A stretch of 64,000 nt of DNA, from assembly GCA_049323795.1 (NCBI GenBank), contig JBMOOH010000038.1, positions 1-64,000 of the forward strand. The letters are read 5' to 3'. The stretch's first letter is position 1, and each line of letters begins with the position of its first letter. The notes below the pieces were generated by a model. The model had not been told where the DNA came from. It searched no databases and saw only the letters and a list, made by a program, of their open reading frames with translations. Made by a program: the position numbers and the translations under genes. Below, in pieces: positions 54,897 to 62,799 of this stretch. Source of the stretch: JAOADN01 sp049323795. GTDB taxonomy: Bacteria; Pseudomonadota; Alphaproteobacteria; Rhodobacterales; Rhodobacteraceae.

Positions 54897-55777
54897 TGCC
54901 CGTCCGTCCTCTCCTCGGACTGATCTTCGCCCTGGTCTGGGCAGTGCCCGCCGAGGCGGCACGGGCCCTTCTGGTGGGCAGCTTCACCTGGACGGTGTCG
55001 TCACCGGACTTCGGCGGGATTTCCGGGATCGACCTTTTCACCGACGGGATGTCCTTCCGGGCGGTCGAGGACACCGGCTTCAGCTTTCTCGGCCGGTTCG
55101 AGCGCGATGGCACGGGAAGGGTCACCGCGGTTCGGACGGGTCCGATCATGCCGCTCCGGGACGGGGACGGACGCCCGCTCGGCGAAGCGGACCGGGACGC
55201 GGAGGGCCTGGCTCTGGGTGCGGGAGGGTCATTCTTCGTCTCGTTCGAACGTAGCGACCGGGTGGTCCGCTACGCGGGAACGGCGTCCCGGGCGACCCTG
55301 CTGACCGGCGGGACCGACCTCACGTGGCTCGCCTACAACAAGGGCCTGGAGGCCCTGGCGGCGGATGCGGACGGAACGCTCTACGCGATCGCCGAACAGC
55401 CGGGCAGGGGAAGGGCGGGACATACCGTCCTGCGGCGGGACGGCACACGCTGGACCGAGGCCTTCGAGATACCGGCCGACGGGACCTGGCGCGTGACCGG
55501 GGCGGACTTCGGGCCGGACGGGAAACTCTATGTCCTGCAGCGCGACTTCTGGGGACTCGTGGGGTTCCGCACGCGCGTCCTGCGGCTGTCGATCGATCGC
55601 GGTGCCGTCGTCGGGACCGAGACGCTGCTCGAAACCCGGGCGGGCCGCCATGACAACCTGGAAGGCATCGCCGTCTGGCGCGACGCGACCGGGAACCTGC
55701 GGCTCACCCTGGTCTCGGACGACAACCGCAGCATGCTGCAGCGAACGGAAGTCGTGGACTACCGGATCGAGGAATGA
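54896..55777 (+). CDS. Exported esterase-like phytase-family protein
   Basis: A 293-residue protein starting at a GTG (VPVRPLLGLIFALVWAVPAEAAR, a signal peptide). The mature part contains repeated beta-propeller-like segments (GGISGIDLFTDGMSFRAVEDTGF, DAEGLALGAGGSFFVSFERSDRVVRY, LYVLQRDFWGLVGFRTRVLRLSI, NLEGIAVWRDATGNLRLTLVSDDN), matching the 'esterase-like activity of phytase' domain (PF13449). It is likely periplasmic. The substrate is unknown. It is coupled to the small ORF before it. Confidence 0.85.
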   Translation: MPVRPLLGLIFALVWAVPAEAARALLVGSFTWTVSSPDFGGISGIDLFTDGMSFRAVEDTGFSFLGRFERDGTGRVTAVRTGPIMPLRDGDGRPLGEADRDAEGLALGAGGSFFVSFERSDRVVRYAGTASRATLLTGGTDLTWLAYNKGLEALAADADGTLYAIAEQPGRGRAGHTVLRRDGTRWTEAFEIPADGTWRVTGADFGPDGKLYVLQRDFWGLVGFRTRVLRLSIDRGAVVGTETLLETRAGRHDNLEGIAVWRDATGNLRLTLVSDDNRSMLQRTEVVDYRIEE

Positions 55778-55875
55778 CTTGACGCGCCGGGCTGCCGGTC
55801 GCAGAAGGCACGCGCCCGGCCGGACCTGCGCCGACCCGGCCAAGTCTCCGCCACCTTGTCAAAACGGAACCAGTC

Positions 55876-56499
55876 ATGACCCGTTCGCTTCTTCCCGGCA
55901 TCCTCGCCATGGCCGCCATCGTCGTGGTGTCGAACATCCTGGTGCAGTTCCTGTTCGGCCAGTGGCTGACCTGGGGCGCCTTCACCTATCCCTTCTCGTT
56001 CCTCGTGACCGACCTCGTGAACCGCTTCCAGGGACCGAAGGCCGCCCGCAAGGTGGTGGTCGCGGGATTCTTGGTCGGTGTCGTCAGCTCGCTGATCGGC
56101 AGCCGGATCGAGGGCGAGTACGGGCCGCTCGTGTCGTTCCGGGTGGCGCTGGGGTCGGGGGCGGCATTCCTGACGGCGCAGCTTCTCGACATCGCGGTGT
56201 TCAACCGGCTGCGTCGGCAGGCCTGGTGGCGCGCGCCCTTCCTCTCGACCTTCGCGGGATCGACGCTGGATACGGCCGTGTTCTTCACGATCGCCTTCTC
56301 CGCCACGCTGACGTTCCTGTCGCCATCCACGGATGTGGCATGGGCAGGCGAGATGCTGCCGCTTCTGGGGCGCGGGCCGGTCGCACCCCTGTGGGTGTCG
56401 CTGGCGACGGCGGACTGGCTGGTGAAGATGGCGATCGATTTTTTCGCGCTGGTGCCGTTTCGTCTCTTCGTCTGGAGGTTTGCAGCACGTATTGCGTGA
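55876..56499 (+). CDS. Queuosine precursor transporter (YhhQ/VUT family)
   Basis: A 207-residue membrane protein with about six hydrophobic helices. FTYPFSFLVTDLVNRFQGPKAARKVV and QLLDIAVFNRLRRQAWWRAPFLSTFAGSTLDTAVFF are the characteristic signatures of the VUT/YhhQ family, which imports preQ0 or preQ1 for queuosine synthesis. No preQ1 riboswitch is seen in the 98 bases upstream. It ends 53 bases before the small ORF at 56553. Confidence 0.92.
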   Translation: MTRSLLPGILAMAAIVVVSNILVQFLFGQWLTWGAFTYPFSFLVTDLVNRFQGPKAARKVVVAGFLVGVVSSLIGSRIEGEYGPLVSFRVALGSGAAFLTAQLLDIAVFNRLRRQAWWRAPFLSTFAGSTLDTAVFFTIAFSATLTFLSPSTDVAWAGEMLPLLGRGPVAPLWVSLATADWLVKMAIDFFALVPFRLFVWRFAARIA

Positions 56500-56552
56500 A
56501 TTAACTTGACGAACACCAAATCTGTGCCAGCCTCCTTCGTATCGGCAACCAG

Positions 56553-56627
56553 ATGAAAGGAGGTGGTCCAGTGTCTAGAGTGATATTGGAGAGACGTGTC
56601 GGGACAGTCGGGAGGGCCGAGGCCTGA
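56553..56627 (+). CDS. Short ORF, 18-24 residues, with a very strong Shine-Dalgarno
   Basis: From the ATG at 56553 the frame encodes 24 residues starting MKGGGPVSRVILERR and ending GRAEA. A GTG at 56571 in the same frame would give 18 residues, and it follows AGGAGG (56558-56563) with seven bases spacing, an ideal ribosome-binding site. The peptide is basic with several Val/Ile residues and no signal sequence. The Shine-Dalgarno sits in a strand that can pair with a downstream complementary sequence. It could be a leader peptide or a real small protein; conservation in other genomes would decide. Confidence 0.5.
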   Translation: MKGGGPVSRVILERRVGTVGRAEA

Positions 56628-56711
56628 GGGCAGCCCCGAGGGCCGAACGCTCCCGATTGGGCCGTGGCGCATCGCCACCTCCTAACTGGCCCATCTCCGT
56701 GGAACTCGGAG

Positions 56712-56738
56712 GGCCGCTCCCCAGGGGGGCGGCCTTTC
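56712..56738 (+). terminator. Rho-independent terminator of the structured RNA locus
   Basis: The arms GGCCGC (56712-56717) and GCGGCC (56729-56734) enclose a further CCCC/GGGG pairing, and the hairpin is followed by TTTCTGTTTC. This is the clearest intrinsic terminator seen in the window. It lies about 110 bases after the end of the short ORF and 143 bases before arfB. Confidence 0.75.
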
Positions 56739-56776
56739 TGTTTCAAGATGCCAGGTGTCGTTCGCGGCGGTTCCGT

Positions 56777-56832
56777 GCGGAGGGGCTGTCGGCCCCTCTG
56801 CGCCACCCCGAGGATATTTGGGCCAAGGCGAA
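56777..56832 (+). repeat. Intergenic composite repeat, copy 2: GC hairpin plus ATATTTGNGCCAAGGCGAA box
   Basis: The hairpin GAGGGGC-TGTCG-GCCCCTC (56780-56798) is followed by CCACCCCGAGGATATTTG and GGCCAAGGCGAA. The same arrangement occurs on the opposite strand at 38575-38625. The two copies share the AYCCC-rich lead, ATATTTG and GCCAAGGCGAA. It lies between the terminator and arfB, so it is in the arfB upstream region and could affect its expression. Confidence 0.65.
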
Positions 56833-56880
56833 CCGGCAGGCTCTGGCCCTTTGCCGCGGGTTTCCCCTAGAGTCCCGCCC

Positions 56881-57300
56881 ATGCTGCGGATCGACGACAC
56901 CACCACGATCGCCGACTGGGAGATCACCGAGACCTTCACCCGATCGCAGGGACCGGGCGGGCAGAACGTGAACAAGGTGTCCACCGCGGTCGAGTTGCGG
57001 TTCGAGGCCGCGCAGAGCCCGAACCTGTCGCCCCCGGTGAAGGCGCGGCTGAGGCGGCTTGCCGGGTCGCGCTGGACGCAGGAGGGTGCGATCCTGATCC
57101 GCGCAGAGGAGACGCGGAGCCAGGTGCGCAACCGCGAGATCGCACGGGAACGGCTGGCCGACCTGATCCGGGCCGCCCTCGTCGCGCCGAAGCGGCGGAT
57201 CGCGACGAAGCCCACCTTCGGCAGCCAGCAGCGGCGGCTGCAGGACAAGGCGGTGCGGGGGGCGGTGAAGGCGATGCGGGGGAAGATCGGCGATGAATGA
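56881..57300 (+). CDS. arfB: Alternative ribosome-rescue factor / peptidyl-tRNA hydrolase ArfB (YaeJ)
   Basis: A 139-residue protein that releases peptides from ribosomes stalled on broken mRNA. The catalytic GGQ is in TRSQGPGGQNVNKVSTAVELRF, and the C-terminal tail is basic (LVAPKRRIATKPTFGSQQRRLQDKAVRG...), which enters the empty mRNA channel in ArfB. It starts at the ATG at 56881 and its stop overlaps the ATG of the aminotransferase gene. The upstream region holds the structured RNA locus and a hairpin repeat. Confidence 0.95.
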   Translation: MLRIDDTTTIADWEITETFTRSQGPGGQNVNKVSTAVELRFEAAQSPNLSPPVKARLRRLAGSRWTQEGAILIRAEETRSQVRNREIARERLADLIRAALVAPKRRIATKPTFGSQQRRLQDKAVRGAVKAMRGKIGDE

Positions 57301-58555
57301 CCTGATCGAGAGGCGGCGGAGGCTTCTGGGGCCGAACGTGCCGACGTTCTACGAAACGCCCGTCCACATCGTGCGCGGCGAAGGCGTGTGGCTCTGGGAC
57401 GCCTCGGGGCGCCGCTATCTCGACTGCTACAACAACGTCGCCCATGTCGGGCACTGTCATCCGAAGGTGGTCGAGGCGATCTGCCGTCAGTCCGCCGTCC
57501 TGAACACGCACACCCGCTACCTGCACGAGGGACTCCTCGACTATGCCGAAAGGCTGACGGGAACGCTGCGCCACGGCCTTGCGCAGGTGATCATGGTCTG
57601 CACCGGGTCGGAGGCGAACGACATCGCGCTGAGGATGGCGCAGGCGGCGACGGGCAGGACCGGGATCATCGCCACCGACAACACCTATCACGGCAACACC
57701 GCGGCGGTATCGCAGCTGAACACGCGGCGCCCGCCGATCGGGGGTTACCCTTCGCATGTCCGCCGGGTGCCGGCGCCCGACAGCCTGAGACCGCTGGGCG
57801 GATCGCCGGCCGCAGAGCCGGCGGCATTCGCCGCGAATGTCGCCCGGGCGATCCGCGAACTCGAGGAGGCGGGGCACGGCTTTGCGGGACTGATGCTCTG
57901 CCCGATCTTTGCCAACGAGGGCCTTCCCGAGGCGCGGCCGGGGTTTCTCGACGCGACGGAGGCGGTGGTCCGGCAGGCGGGGGGGCTGATCCTCTGCGAT
58001 GAGGTTCAGCCCGGCTTCGGCCGCTGCGGGACGCATTTCTGGGGCCACGACCGGCTGGGCTTTGCACCGGACGTGGTGACGATGGGAAAGCCGATGGGCA
58101 ACGGATACCCCGTGGCCGCCGTGGTGGCCCGGCCCGATGTGATGGACGCATTCCGCGGGGCGTTCGGCTACTTCAACACATTCGGCGGCAATCCCGTCGC
58201 CTGCGCTGCGGCGACGGCCGTTCTCGACGTGATCGAGGCCGAAGGGCTGATGGAGCAGGCGCTCGGGGTTTCGCGGCTGATGGCAGGGCTGCTGCGGCAG
58301 ATCGATCATCCGCTCGTGGCGGGGGTGCGCGAGGCCGGACTGTTCCTTGCCGTCGAGATGGCGCGCGGCGGCGCCGCCGCCCCCGAGGCTGCGGCGCTTG
58401 CCGTCGAGGGGATGCGCGACCGCGGCATCCTGATCGGGCGGATCGGACGGAGCCAGCACATCCTGAAGCTCCGTCCGCCGATGCCCTTTTCGGCCGCCGA
58501 GGCGGAGCTGGCCGCCGGTGCCCTTGCGGCCGTCCTGGCGGACATCCCGGGGTGA
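57293..58555 (+). CDS. Class III aminotransferase-fold PLP enzyme, AGXT2L/phospholyase-like
   Basis: A 420-residue fold-type I PLP enzyme. RYLDCYNNVAHVGHCHPKVVEAI and LNTHTRYLHEGLLDYAERLTGTL closely resemble the AGXT2L1/AGXT2L2 group. Characterised members of that group are not aminotransferases but phospholyases (ethanolamine-phosphate or 5-phosphohydroxylysine). The PLP-binding motifs are TGSEANDIALRMAQA, LILCDEVQPGFGRCG and the Lys-bearing DVVTMGKPMGNGYPVAAV. It overlaps the next gene, an APH-fold kinase, by GTGA, a pairing expected if the kinase makes the phosphorylated substrate. The exact substrate is inferred. Confidence 0.85.
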   Translation: MNDLIERRRRLLGPNVPTFYETPVHIVRGEGVWLWDASGRRYLDCYNNVAHVGHCHPKVVEAICRQSAVLNTHTRYLHEGLLDYAERLTGTLRHGLAQVIMVCTGSEANDIALRMAQAATGRTGIIATDNTYHGNTAAVSQLNTRRPPIGGYPSHVRRVPAPDSLRPLGGSPAAEPAAFAANVARAIRELEEAGHGFAGLMLCPIFANEGLPEARPGFLDATEAVVRQAGGLILCDEVQPGFGRCGTHFWGHDRLGFAPDVVTMGKPMGNGYPVAAVVARPDVMDAFRGAFGYFNTFGGNPVACAAATAVLDVIEAEGLMEQALGVSRLMAGLLRQIDHPLVAGVREAGLFLAVEMARGGAAAPEAAALAVEGMRDRGILIGRIGRSQHILKLRPPMPFSAAEAELAAGALAAVLADIPG

Positions 58556-59535
58556 GCGGGACGCAGGAAATCGCGGAGCTGGCCGCCGGCGCGCTGCGGT
58601 CCTGGGGCGGCGGCGCAAAGCCGCCGCGACTGGTGAAATGGCGCGAGAACGTGGTGTTTGACGTGCGGCTTGCACAGGGGCGGCGGATCGCCTTGCGGCT
58701 GCACCGTCCGGGCTACCAGACGCGCGCGTCGATCGAGGCGGAACTGCAATGGACGGCGCTTCTGGCTGCCGCGGGACAGCCCGTGCCCGCGCCTGTGCCG
58801 GCCCTCGATGGCGCGCGGACGGTGACGGCGGGGGACCGTATCGCGTCGGCCGTCGCCTGGCTGCCCGGCTCGCCGATCGGGTCGGCGGAGCATCCCCTGC
58901 CGGGCACGCCGGCGGAGCGGCGGGCGCTCATGGGCCGCCTCGGGCGCCTCATCGCAGAGGTTCACGCGGCGACCGACTCGCTTGCGGCGGCGCGGCACCT
59001 CGCCCGGCCCGCATGGGACCGCGACGGGCTGCTCGGCGAGCGCCCTCTCTGGGGACGGTTCTGGGAGAACCCGGCCTTCTCGGTGTCCGAGCGCGGGCTG
59101 ATCGCGGAGGCCCGTTCCGAGGCGGCGCGGCGGCTGGCGGACCTGGCGGCGGGCGGCGCGGATTTCGGCCTGATCCATGCCGACTGTCTGCGCGAGAACG
59201 TGCTGTCGGACCGGGATGGACTTGCTCTCATCGACTTCGACGATTCCGGCTGGGGCTTCCGCATGTACGATCTTGCCACGGCGGTCGTGCAGGGACTCGA
59301 GGAGCCCGGGGTCGGAGACCATGCGCAGGCCGTGCTCGAAGGGTACGCATCGGTGCGGTCTGTCGGCCCGTCTCCGGGCGGAACGCTCACGCTTTTCCTG
59401 ATGCTTCGCGCCTTCGCTTCGGCCGGCTGGATCATGGGCCGCGCGTCGGGCGGCGACCCGAGACTCGGATTTTACGCCGACCGTGCGGTCAGGATGGCGC
59501 GCATGGTGCTTTCGGGCCGGGCAATCTGCGGCTGA
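58552..59535 (+). CDS. APH/choline-kinase-fold phosphotransferase, hydroxylysine-kinase-like
   Basis: A 327-residue kinase of the aminoglycoside phosphotransferase fold. The catalytic loop is FGLIHADCLRENVLSDRD and the metal-binding Asp is in LALIDFDDSGWGFRMYDLATAV. The N-terminal lobe has FDVRLAQGRRIALRLHR with the ATP Lys/Arg region. It is not an obvious resistance gene: its partner is the phospholyase-like enzyme just upstream, with which it overlaps by four bases, as with human hydroxylysine kinase and AGXT2L2. The start is a GTG. The substrate is likely a hydroxy-amino compound. Confidence 0.82.
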   Translation: MSGTQEIAELAAGALRSWGGGAKPPRLVKWRENVVFDVRLAQGRRIALRLHRPGYQTRASIEAELQWTALLAAAGQPVPAPVPALDGARTVTAGDRIASAVAWLPGSPIGSAEHPLPGTPAERRALMGRLGRLIAEVHAATDSLAAARHLARPAWDRDGLLGERPLWGRFWENPAFSVSERGLIAEARSEAARRLADLAAGGADFGLIHADCLRENVLSDRDGLALIDFDDSGWGFRMYDLATAVVQGLEEPGVGDHAQAVLEGYASVRSVGPSPGGTLTLFLMLRAFASAGWIMGRASGGDPRLGFYADRAVRMARMVLSGRAICG

Positions 59536-59607
59536 ACTCGGGACAATGCGCGCGCCCCGGGCGCTTTTTCGCGGGGGGCCGCATCGCTGCGGAAATCCCC
59601 GCTTGCG

Positions 59608-59638
59608 GCGCGGGGGCTTTGGGGTCAGAACCCCGCGC
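59608..59638. repeat. GC-rich inverted repeat before the flippase gene
   Basis: GCGCGGGG (59608-59615) and CCCCGCGC (59631-59638) are exact reverse complements separated by 15 bases. They lie in the 134-base gap between the kinase and the flippase genes. A hairpin here could end transcription of the kinase operon; no U-run follows. The gap is otherwise featureless. Confidence 0.55.
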
Positions 59639-59669
59639 AGGAGCAGGCAGGGCGAACGACGACGCGGTC

Positions 59670-61088
59670 ATGCTGAAAAAGGCGGTTCTGCTCGTGTCGG
59701 GCAACGCGTTCGGGTCGGCGTTGCTGCTTGTGCGCAACCTGATCGTCGCGCGGCTGCTCAGCCCCGACGACTACGGGATCGCCGCGACCTTCGCCATCAG
59801 CATGTCGATCGTCGAGATGATGTCCTATCTCGGGCTGCAGCAGCTCATCGTCGTCGACAGGGACGGCAACGACCCGCATGTCCAGAAGGCCATGCAGGGC
59901 TTCCAGGTGGTGCGGGGCGTGTTCTCGGCGGCAGCGATGTTCGCCATCGCGCATCCCTATGCGCGGTTCCTCGGGATCGACGAGGTCGCCTGGGCCTACC
60001 AGGTGATCGCCCTCGTGCCGCTGGTGAACGGTTTCCAGCATTTCGACCAGCACCGCATGAAGCGGCAGATGAACTTCCGCCCCTCGATCATCATCGGGTT
60101 GGTTCCCGCACTGGTGGCGGTCGTCACGCTCTGGCCCCTGGCGGTCCTGTTCCAGGACTACCGGATCATGCTTGCAAGCCTGTTCGTCCAGTACGGCTCG
60201 CAGGTGCTGCTCACGCATCTGATGGCGGAACGCCCCTACCGGATCGGCTGGGACATGGCGATCGTGCGGCGGTCCGTAAGGTTCGGCTGGCCGCTGCTTC
60301 TGAACGGGATCATGCTGTTCGGCATCTTCAACGGCGAAAAGCTGATCGTCGGGCGCGAGCTCGGGATGGCGGAGCTGGCCATTTTCTCGATGGGGTTCAC
60401 GCTGACGCTCACCCCCACCCTGGTGCTTGCGAACTCGATCCAGTCGTTCTTCCTGCCGCAGCTCACCGCCGCGCGCGACAGGACGGATCATTTCCAGCGG
60501 CTCAGTGTGGCCACCGTCGAAGCGAGCCTTGCGGTCTGCGTCCTGTCCGTGCTCGGGGTGTCGCTGTTCGGAGGGCCGGTCGCCTACCTTCTTCTCGGAC
60601 CGAAATATGTGGGCATCCTTGCCATTCTCGTCCCGCTGGCCGTCCTCCAGGGGGCGCGGGCGGCCAAGACCGGAAGCTCGGTCGTGGCGCTCGCCCGCCA
60701 ACGGTCGGGCAATTCGATCGTGGCGAACATCTTCAGGGTCGCATCGCTGCCGATCAGCTGGCTCATCGCGATCCGGACCGGCGATCTTCTCGCGATCATC
60801 TGGGTGGCCACGGCCGCCGAGGTGATGGGGTTCCTCATGGCGCTCTATCTGGTCCGGGGACGGGCGGGGATGCGGCTGCGCAGCGTGGCGCTGCCGGTGG
60901 CGCTGACCGCCGCGAGCGCCGCGGCGGCGGCCGGCGTCTCGCTTGCCTATCCGTCGCAGGTGAGGCTTGCCGACCAGCTGCACCTGCCGCATCTCGGGGT
61001 GCTGATCCTGTCCCTCGCCGCGCTCGCCTCGATGACGGAGCTCCGCGGCTTCCTGGCGCGGCGCTTCCTTACCGGAATGCGCGGCTAG
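59670..61088 (+). CDS. Polysaccharide flippase (Wzx-like, MATE/MOP superfamily)
   Basis: A 472-residue membrane protein with about twelve hydrophobic helices, starting MLKKAVLLVSGNAFGSALLLVRNLIVARLLSPDDYGIAATF, the typical beginning of polysaccharide-biosynthesis flippases that move lipid-linked sugars across the inner membrane. Further helices include RFGWPLLLNGIMLFGIFNGEKLIVGRELG. Its 3' end overlaps the convergent acetyltransferase gene by four bases. It belongs with the sugar genes at the right edge. Confidence 0.88.
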   Translation: MLKKAVLLVSGNAFGSALLLVRNLIVARLLSPDDYGIAATFAISMSIVEMMSYLGLQQLIVVDRDGNDPHVQKAMQGFQVVRGVFSAAAMFAIAHPYARFLGIDEVAWAYQVIALVPLVNGFQHFDQHRMKRQMNFRPSIIIGLVPALVAVVTLWPLAVLFQDYRIMLASLFVQYGSQVLLTHLMAERPYRIGWDMAIVRRSVRFGWPLLLNGIMLFGIFNGEKLIVGRELGMAELAIFSMGFTLTLTPTLVLANSIQSFFLPQLTAARDRTDHFQRLSVATVEASLAVCVLSVLGVSLFGGPVAYLLLGPKYVGILAILVPLAVLQGARAAKTGSSVVALARQRSGNSIVANIFRVASLPISWLIAIRTGDLLAIIWVATAAEVMGFLMALYLVRGRAGMRLRSVALPVALTAASAAAAAGVSLAYPSQVRLADQLHLPHLGVLILSLAALASMTELRGFLARRFLTGMRG

Positions 61089-61627
61089 GTTCGCATCTTG
61101 ACCACGCGGGCCGGAATGCCTGCCGCGATCGCATTTGCCGGAACGTCACGGGTGACGACCGCGCCCGCGCCGATCACGGCCCCGTCGCCGATCGTGACGC
61201 CCGCCGTCACGATGCAGCGCGCGCCGAGCCAGCAGTCCGCCCCGATCACCACGTCGCGTTCGACCATCGGCAGTTCGGTGAGGCGACGGCCGGCCGCAAG
61301 CCCGTAGTCGGCCGCGGTCACGAAGCAGTCGGGCGCGAGGGTCGTCCGCGCCCCGACCCGGATGCGGCCCGATGACTTTCCTGCCCACAGCGAACAGCGC
61401 GCGCCGACATGCACTCCGTCGCCGAGCTCGATCCGCTCGGCATTGGCGAAGCTGACATTGGGGGCGAAGCGGACATCCCGGCCCAGGGTCAGGGCCCGCT
61501 TCTGGTGGACATGGGTGTATCCGTAGTAGTGAAGGATCCGGATCCCGTGGACGTAGACCCTCGGGTCGAGGACCGAACCGAGCGCACGGATCAGGCGCCG
61601 CAGCGCGGAGGGCGACCGATCGGGCAT
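61085..61627 (-). CDS. Hexapeptide-repeat (LbH) O-acetyltransferase
   Basis: A 180-residue left-handed beta-helix acetyltransferase. The repeats LGRDVRFAPNVSF, LGDGVHVGARCSL, VGARTTLAPDCFVT, IGADCWLGARCIVTAGVTIGDGAVIGAGAVVTRDVPANAIAAG are diagnostic. It probably transfers acetyl from acetyl-CoA to a sugar hydroxyl. The ATG at 61627 follows GGAGGGG at good spacing; an upstream ATG at 61678 is possible. It is the last gene of the phosphomannomutase-acyltransferase 3-acetyltransferase set. Confidence 0.9.
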   Translation of the reverse strand: MPDRSPSALRRLIRALGSVLDPRVYVHGIRILHYYGYTHVHQKRALTLGRDVRFAPNVSFANAERIELGDGVHVGARCSLWAGKSSGRIRVGARTTLAPDCFVTAADYGLAAGRRLTELPMVERDVVIGADCWLGARCIVTAGVTIGDGAVIGAGAVVTRDVPANAIAAGIPARVVKMRT

Positions 61628-61683
61628 CTCACGCCCCTCCGGGTGTATCGGGGAACCGGTCTCGCGGTCCTGGCACATGGCTT

Positions 61684-62799
61684 TCAACCTTCGTTGCCGC
61701 GGGCAGCCGCCATCGGTCCCCGGCGTCGTGAGCGCTGCGCCCAGTCCAGGGCGGGCCGTTCGATCAGGTGCCAGGACAGCAGGGCGAGCACCAGGGTCGG
61801 CGGAACGGACAGCAGGATGTTCTGCAGGGGTGTCATCGGTCCGAAGGCCCAGACTGCGAGGCCCTGCATGGGGAAGGCGTAGATGTAGATGCCGTATGAG
61901 TAGTCGCCGAGCCTGTTGTAGCGCCGCACCGCACCCTCGGGCCAGACGGCGAGGAGGATCGTGCCGTAGCCGATCGTCAGATTGAGGAAGAGCGGCCATG
62001 CCCAGGTTCCGCCCGCTGCCCAGGCCGCGGCGGCCAGCGCGGCGAGGAGCAGCGAGTTCGCCGGGACGCGGTCGCGCCAGAGGAACAGCAGCATGCCGAT
62101 AACGAAGGGCTGGGAGAGGGCGAAGATCTGGTCGAGCTGATAGAAGGTCCGGATGTCCGATCCGTCCGCATAGCCGGAGCCGAGCAGCCAGGCGGCAAGG
62201 ACGAGGGTTGCGGCACCTCTGCGCCGGAGAAGCCCGGTGACGCCGGCCAGGGCGACCCCGCCATAGCAGACGACCTCGTAGAAGAGCGTCCAGAGCGAGC
62301 CTTCCACCGCAGGGTACGGATTGGTCGTGAACACGCCGGGTAGATCAAACTGAATCTTGAAGAGGAGGATGTTGGCGACGAGGAACGTCCAGGTCTCGGG
62401 ACGAGAGAAGTAGGTCGAAGCGGGCAGGTCCGAGACCATCGGGCCGATCACCAGAGCGACGATCAGAAGCGAAACGGCAAGGCCGGGCATGAGCCTTGCA
62501 AACCGGGCGCGCAGGAAGGTGCCGAGATCGGGAGTCCGGGCATAGCTCGACGTGATGAGATATCCCGAGGCCGCAAAGAAGACGAGAACGGCGATCCGGC
62601 CCAACGGATAGCCCAGCGTTCCTTCGAGCGGCTGAATGGCATCCCCGCCCAGCGCGAGCGGCCATGCATGCGACACGAGAACCGCCCAGGCCGCGGTGGC
62701 GCGGATCAGGTTCAGGTTGGTGTCGCGGTTGGACAGACGTTCGGCCAGGGGCCGCGTGAAGGGGCCGGACAGAGGGGGATTGTCCGCCCCGGACCTCAT
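61684..62799 (-). CDS. Acyltransferase 3 family membrane protein (OafA/YrhL-like)
   Basis: A 371-residue membrane acyltransferase with about ten helices. NLNLIRATAAWAVLVSHAWPL carries the conserved catalytic His of the family in helix 1, and VFFAASGYLITSSY and the PAVEGSLWTLFYEVVCYGGVAL segment follow. Such proteins add acetyl or other acyl groups to surface polysaccharides. It overlaps the phosphomannomutase gene (ATGA) and lies upstream of the acetyltransferase on the same strand. Confidence 0.92.
   Translation of the reverse strand: MRSGADNPPLSGPFTRPLAERLSNRDTNLNLIRATAAWAVLVSHAWPLALGGDAIQPLEGTLGYPLGRIAVLVFFAASGYLITSSYARTPDLGTFLRARFARLMPGLAVSLLIVALVIGPMVSDLPASTYFSRPETWTFLVANILLFKIQFDLPGVFTTNPYPAVEGSLWTLFYEVVCYGGVALAGVTGLLRRRGAATLVLAAWLLGSGYADGSDIRTFYQLDQIFALSQPFVIGMLLFLWRDRVPANSLLLAALAAAAWAAGGTWAWPLFLNLTIGYGTILLAVWPEGAVRRYNRLGDYSYGIYIYAFPMQGLAVWAFGPMTPLQNILLSVPPTLVLALLSWHLIERPALDWAQRSRRRGPMAAARGNEG

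Larger units (their letters stand above)
56506..56738 (+). ncRNA. Structured RNA locus with a short ORF, sequestered Shine-Dalgarno and terminator
   Basis: The 381-base gap between the queuosine transporter and arfB has no long gene but strong structure. TTGACG at 56506 could be a -35, though no clear -10 follows. AGGAGGTGG (56558-56566) can pair perfectly with CCACCTCCT (56675-56683), and the latter also lies in a competing hairpin GTGGCG-CAT-CGCCAC (56664-56678). TCGGGAG (56608-56614) pairs with CTCCCGA (56650-56656), CTCCG (56695-56699) with CGGAG (56707-56711), and a terminator-like hairpin closes the set. Mutually exclusive pairings suggest an attenuator or a ncRNA. I cannot assign it to a known family. 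Confidence 0.6.

Noticed and set aside
55778..55875. preQ1 riboswitch before the queuosine precursor transporter
   Set aside because: The 98 bases are GC-rich and lack the A-rich tail and the short conserved stem-loop of preQ1 aptamers.
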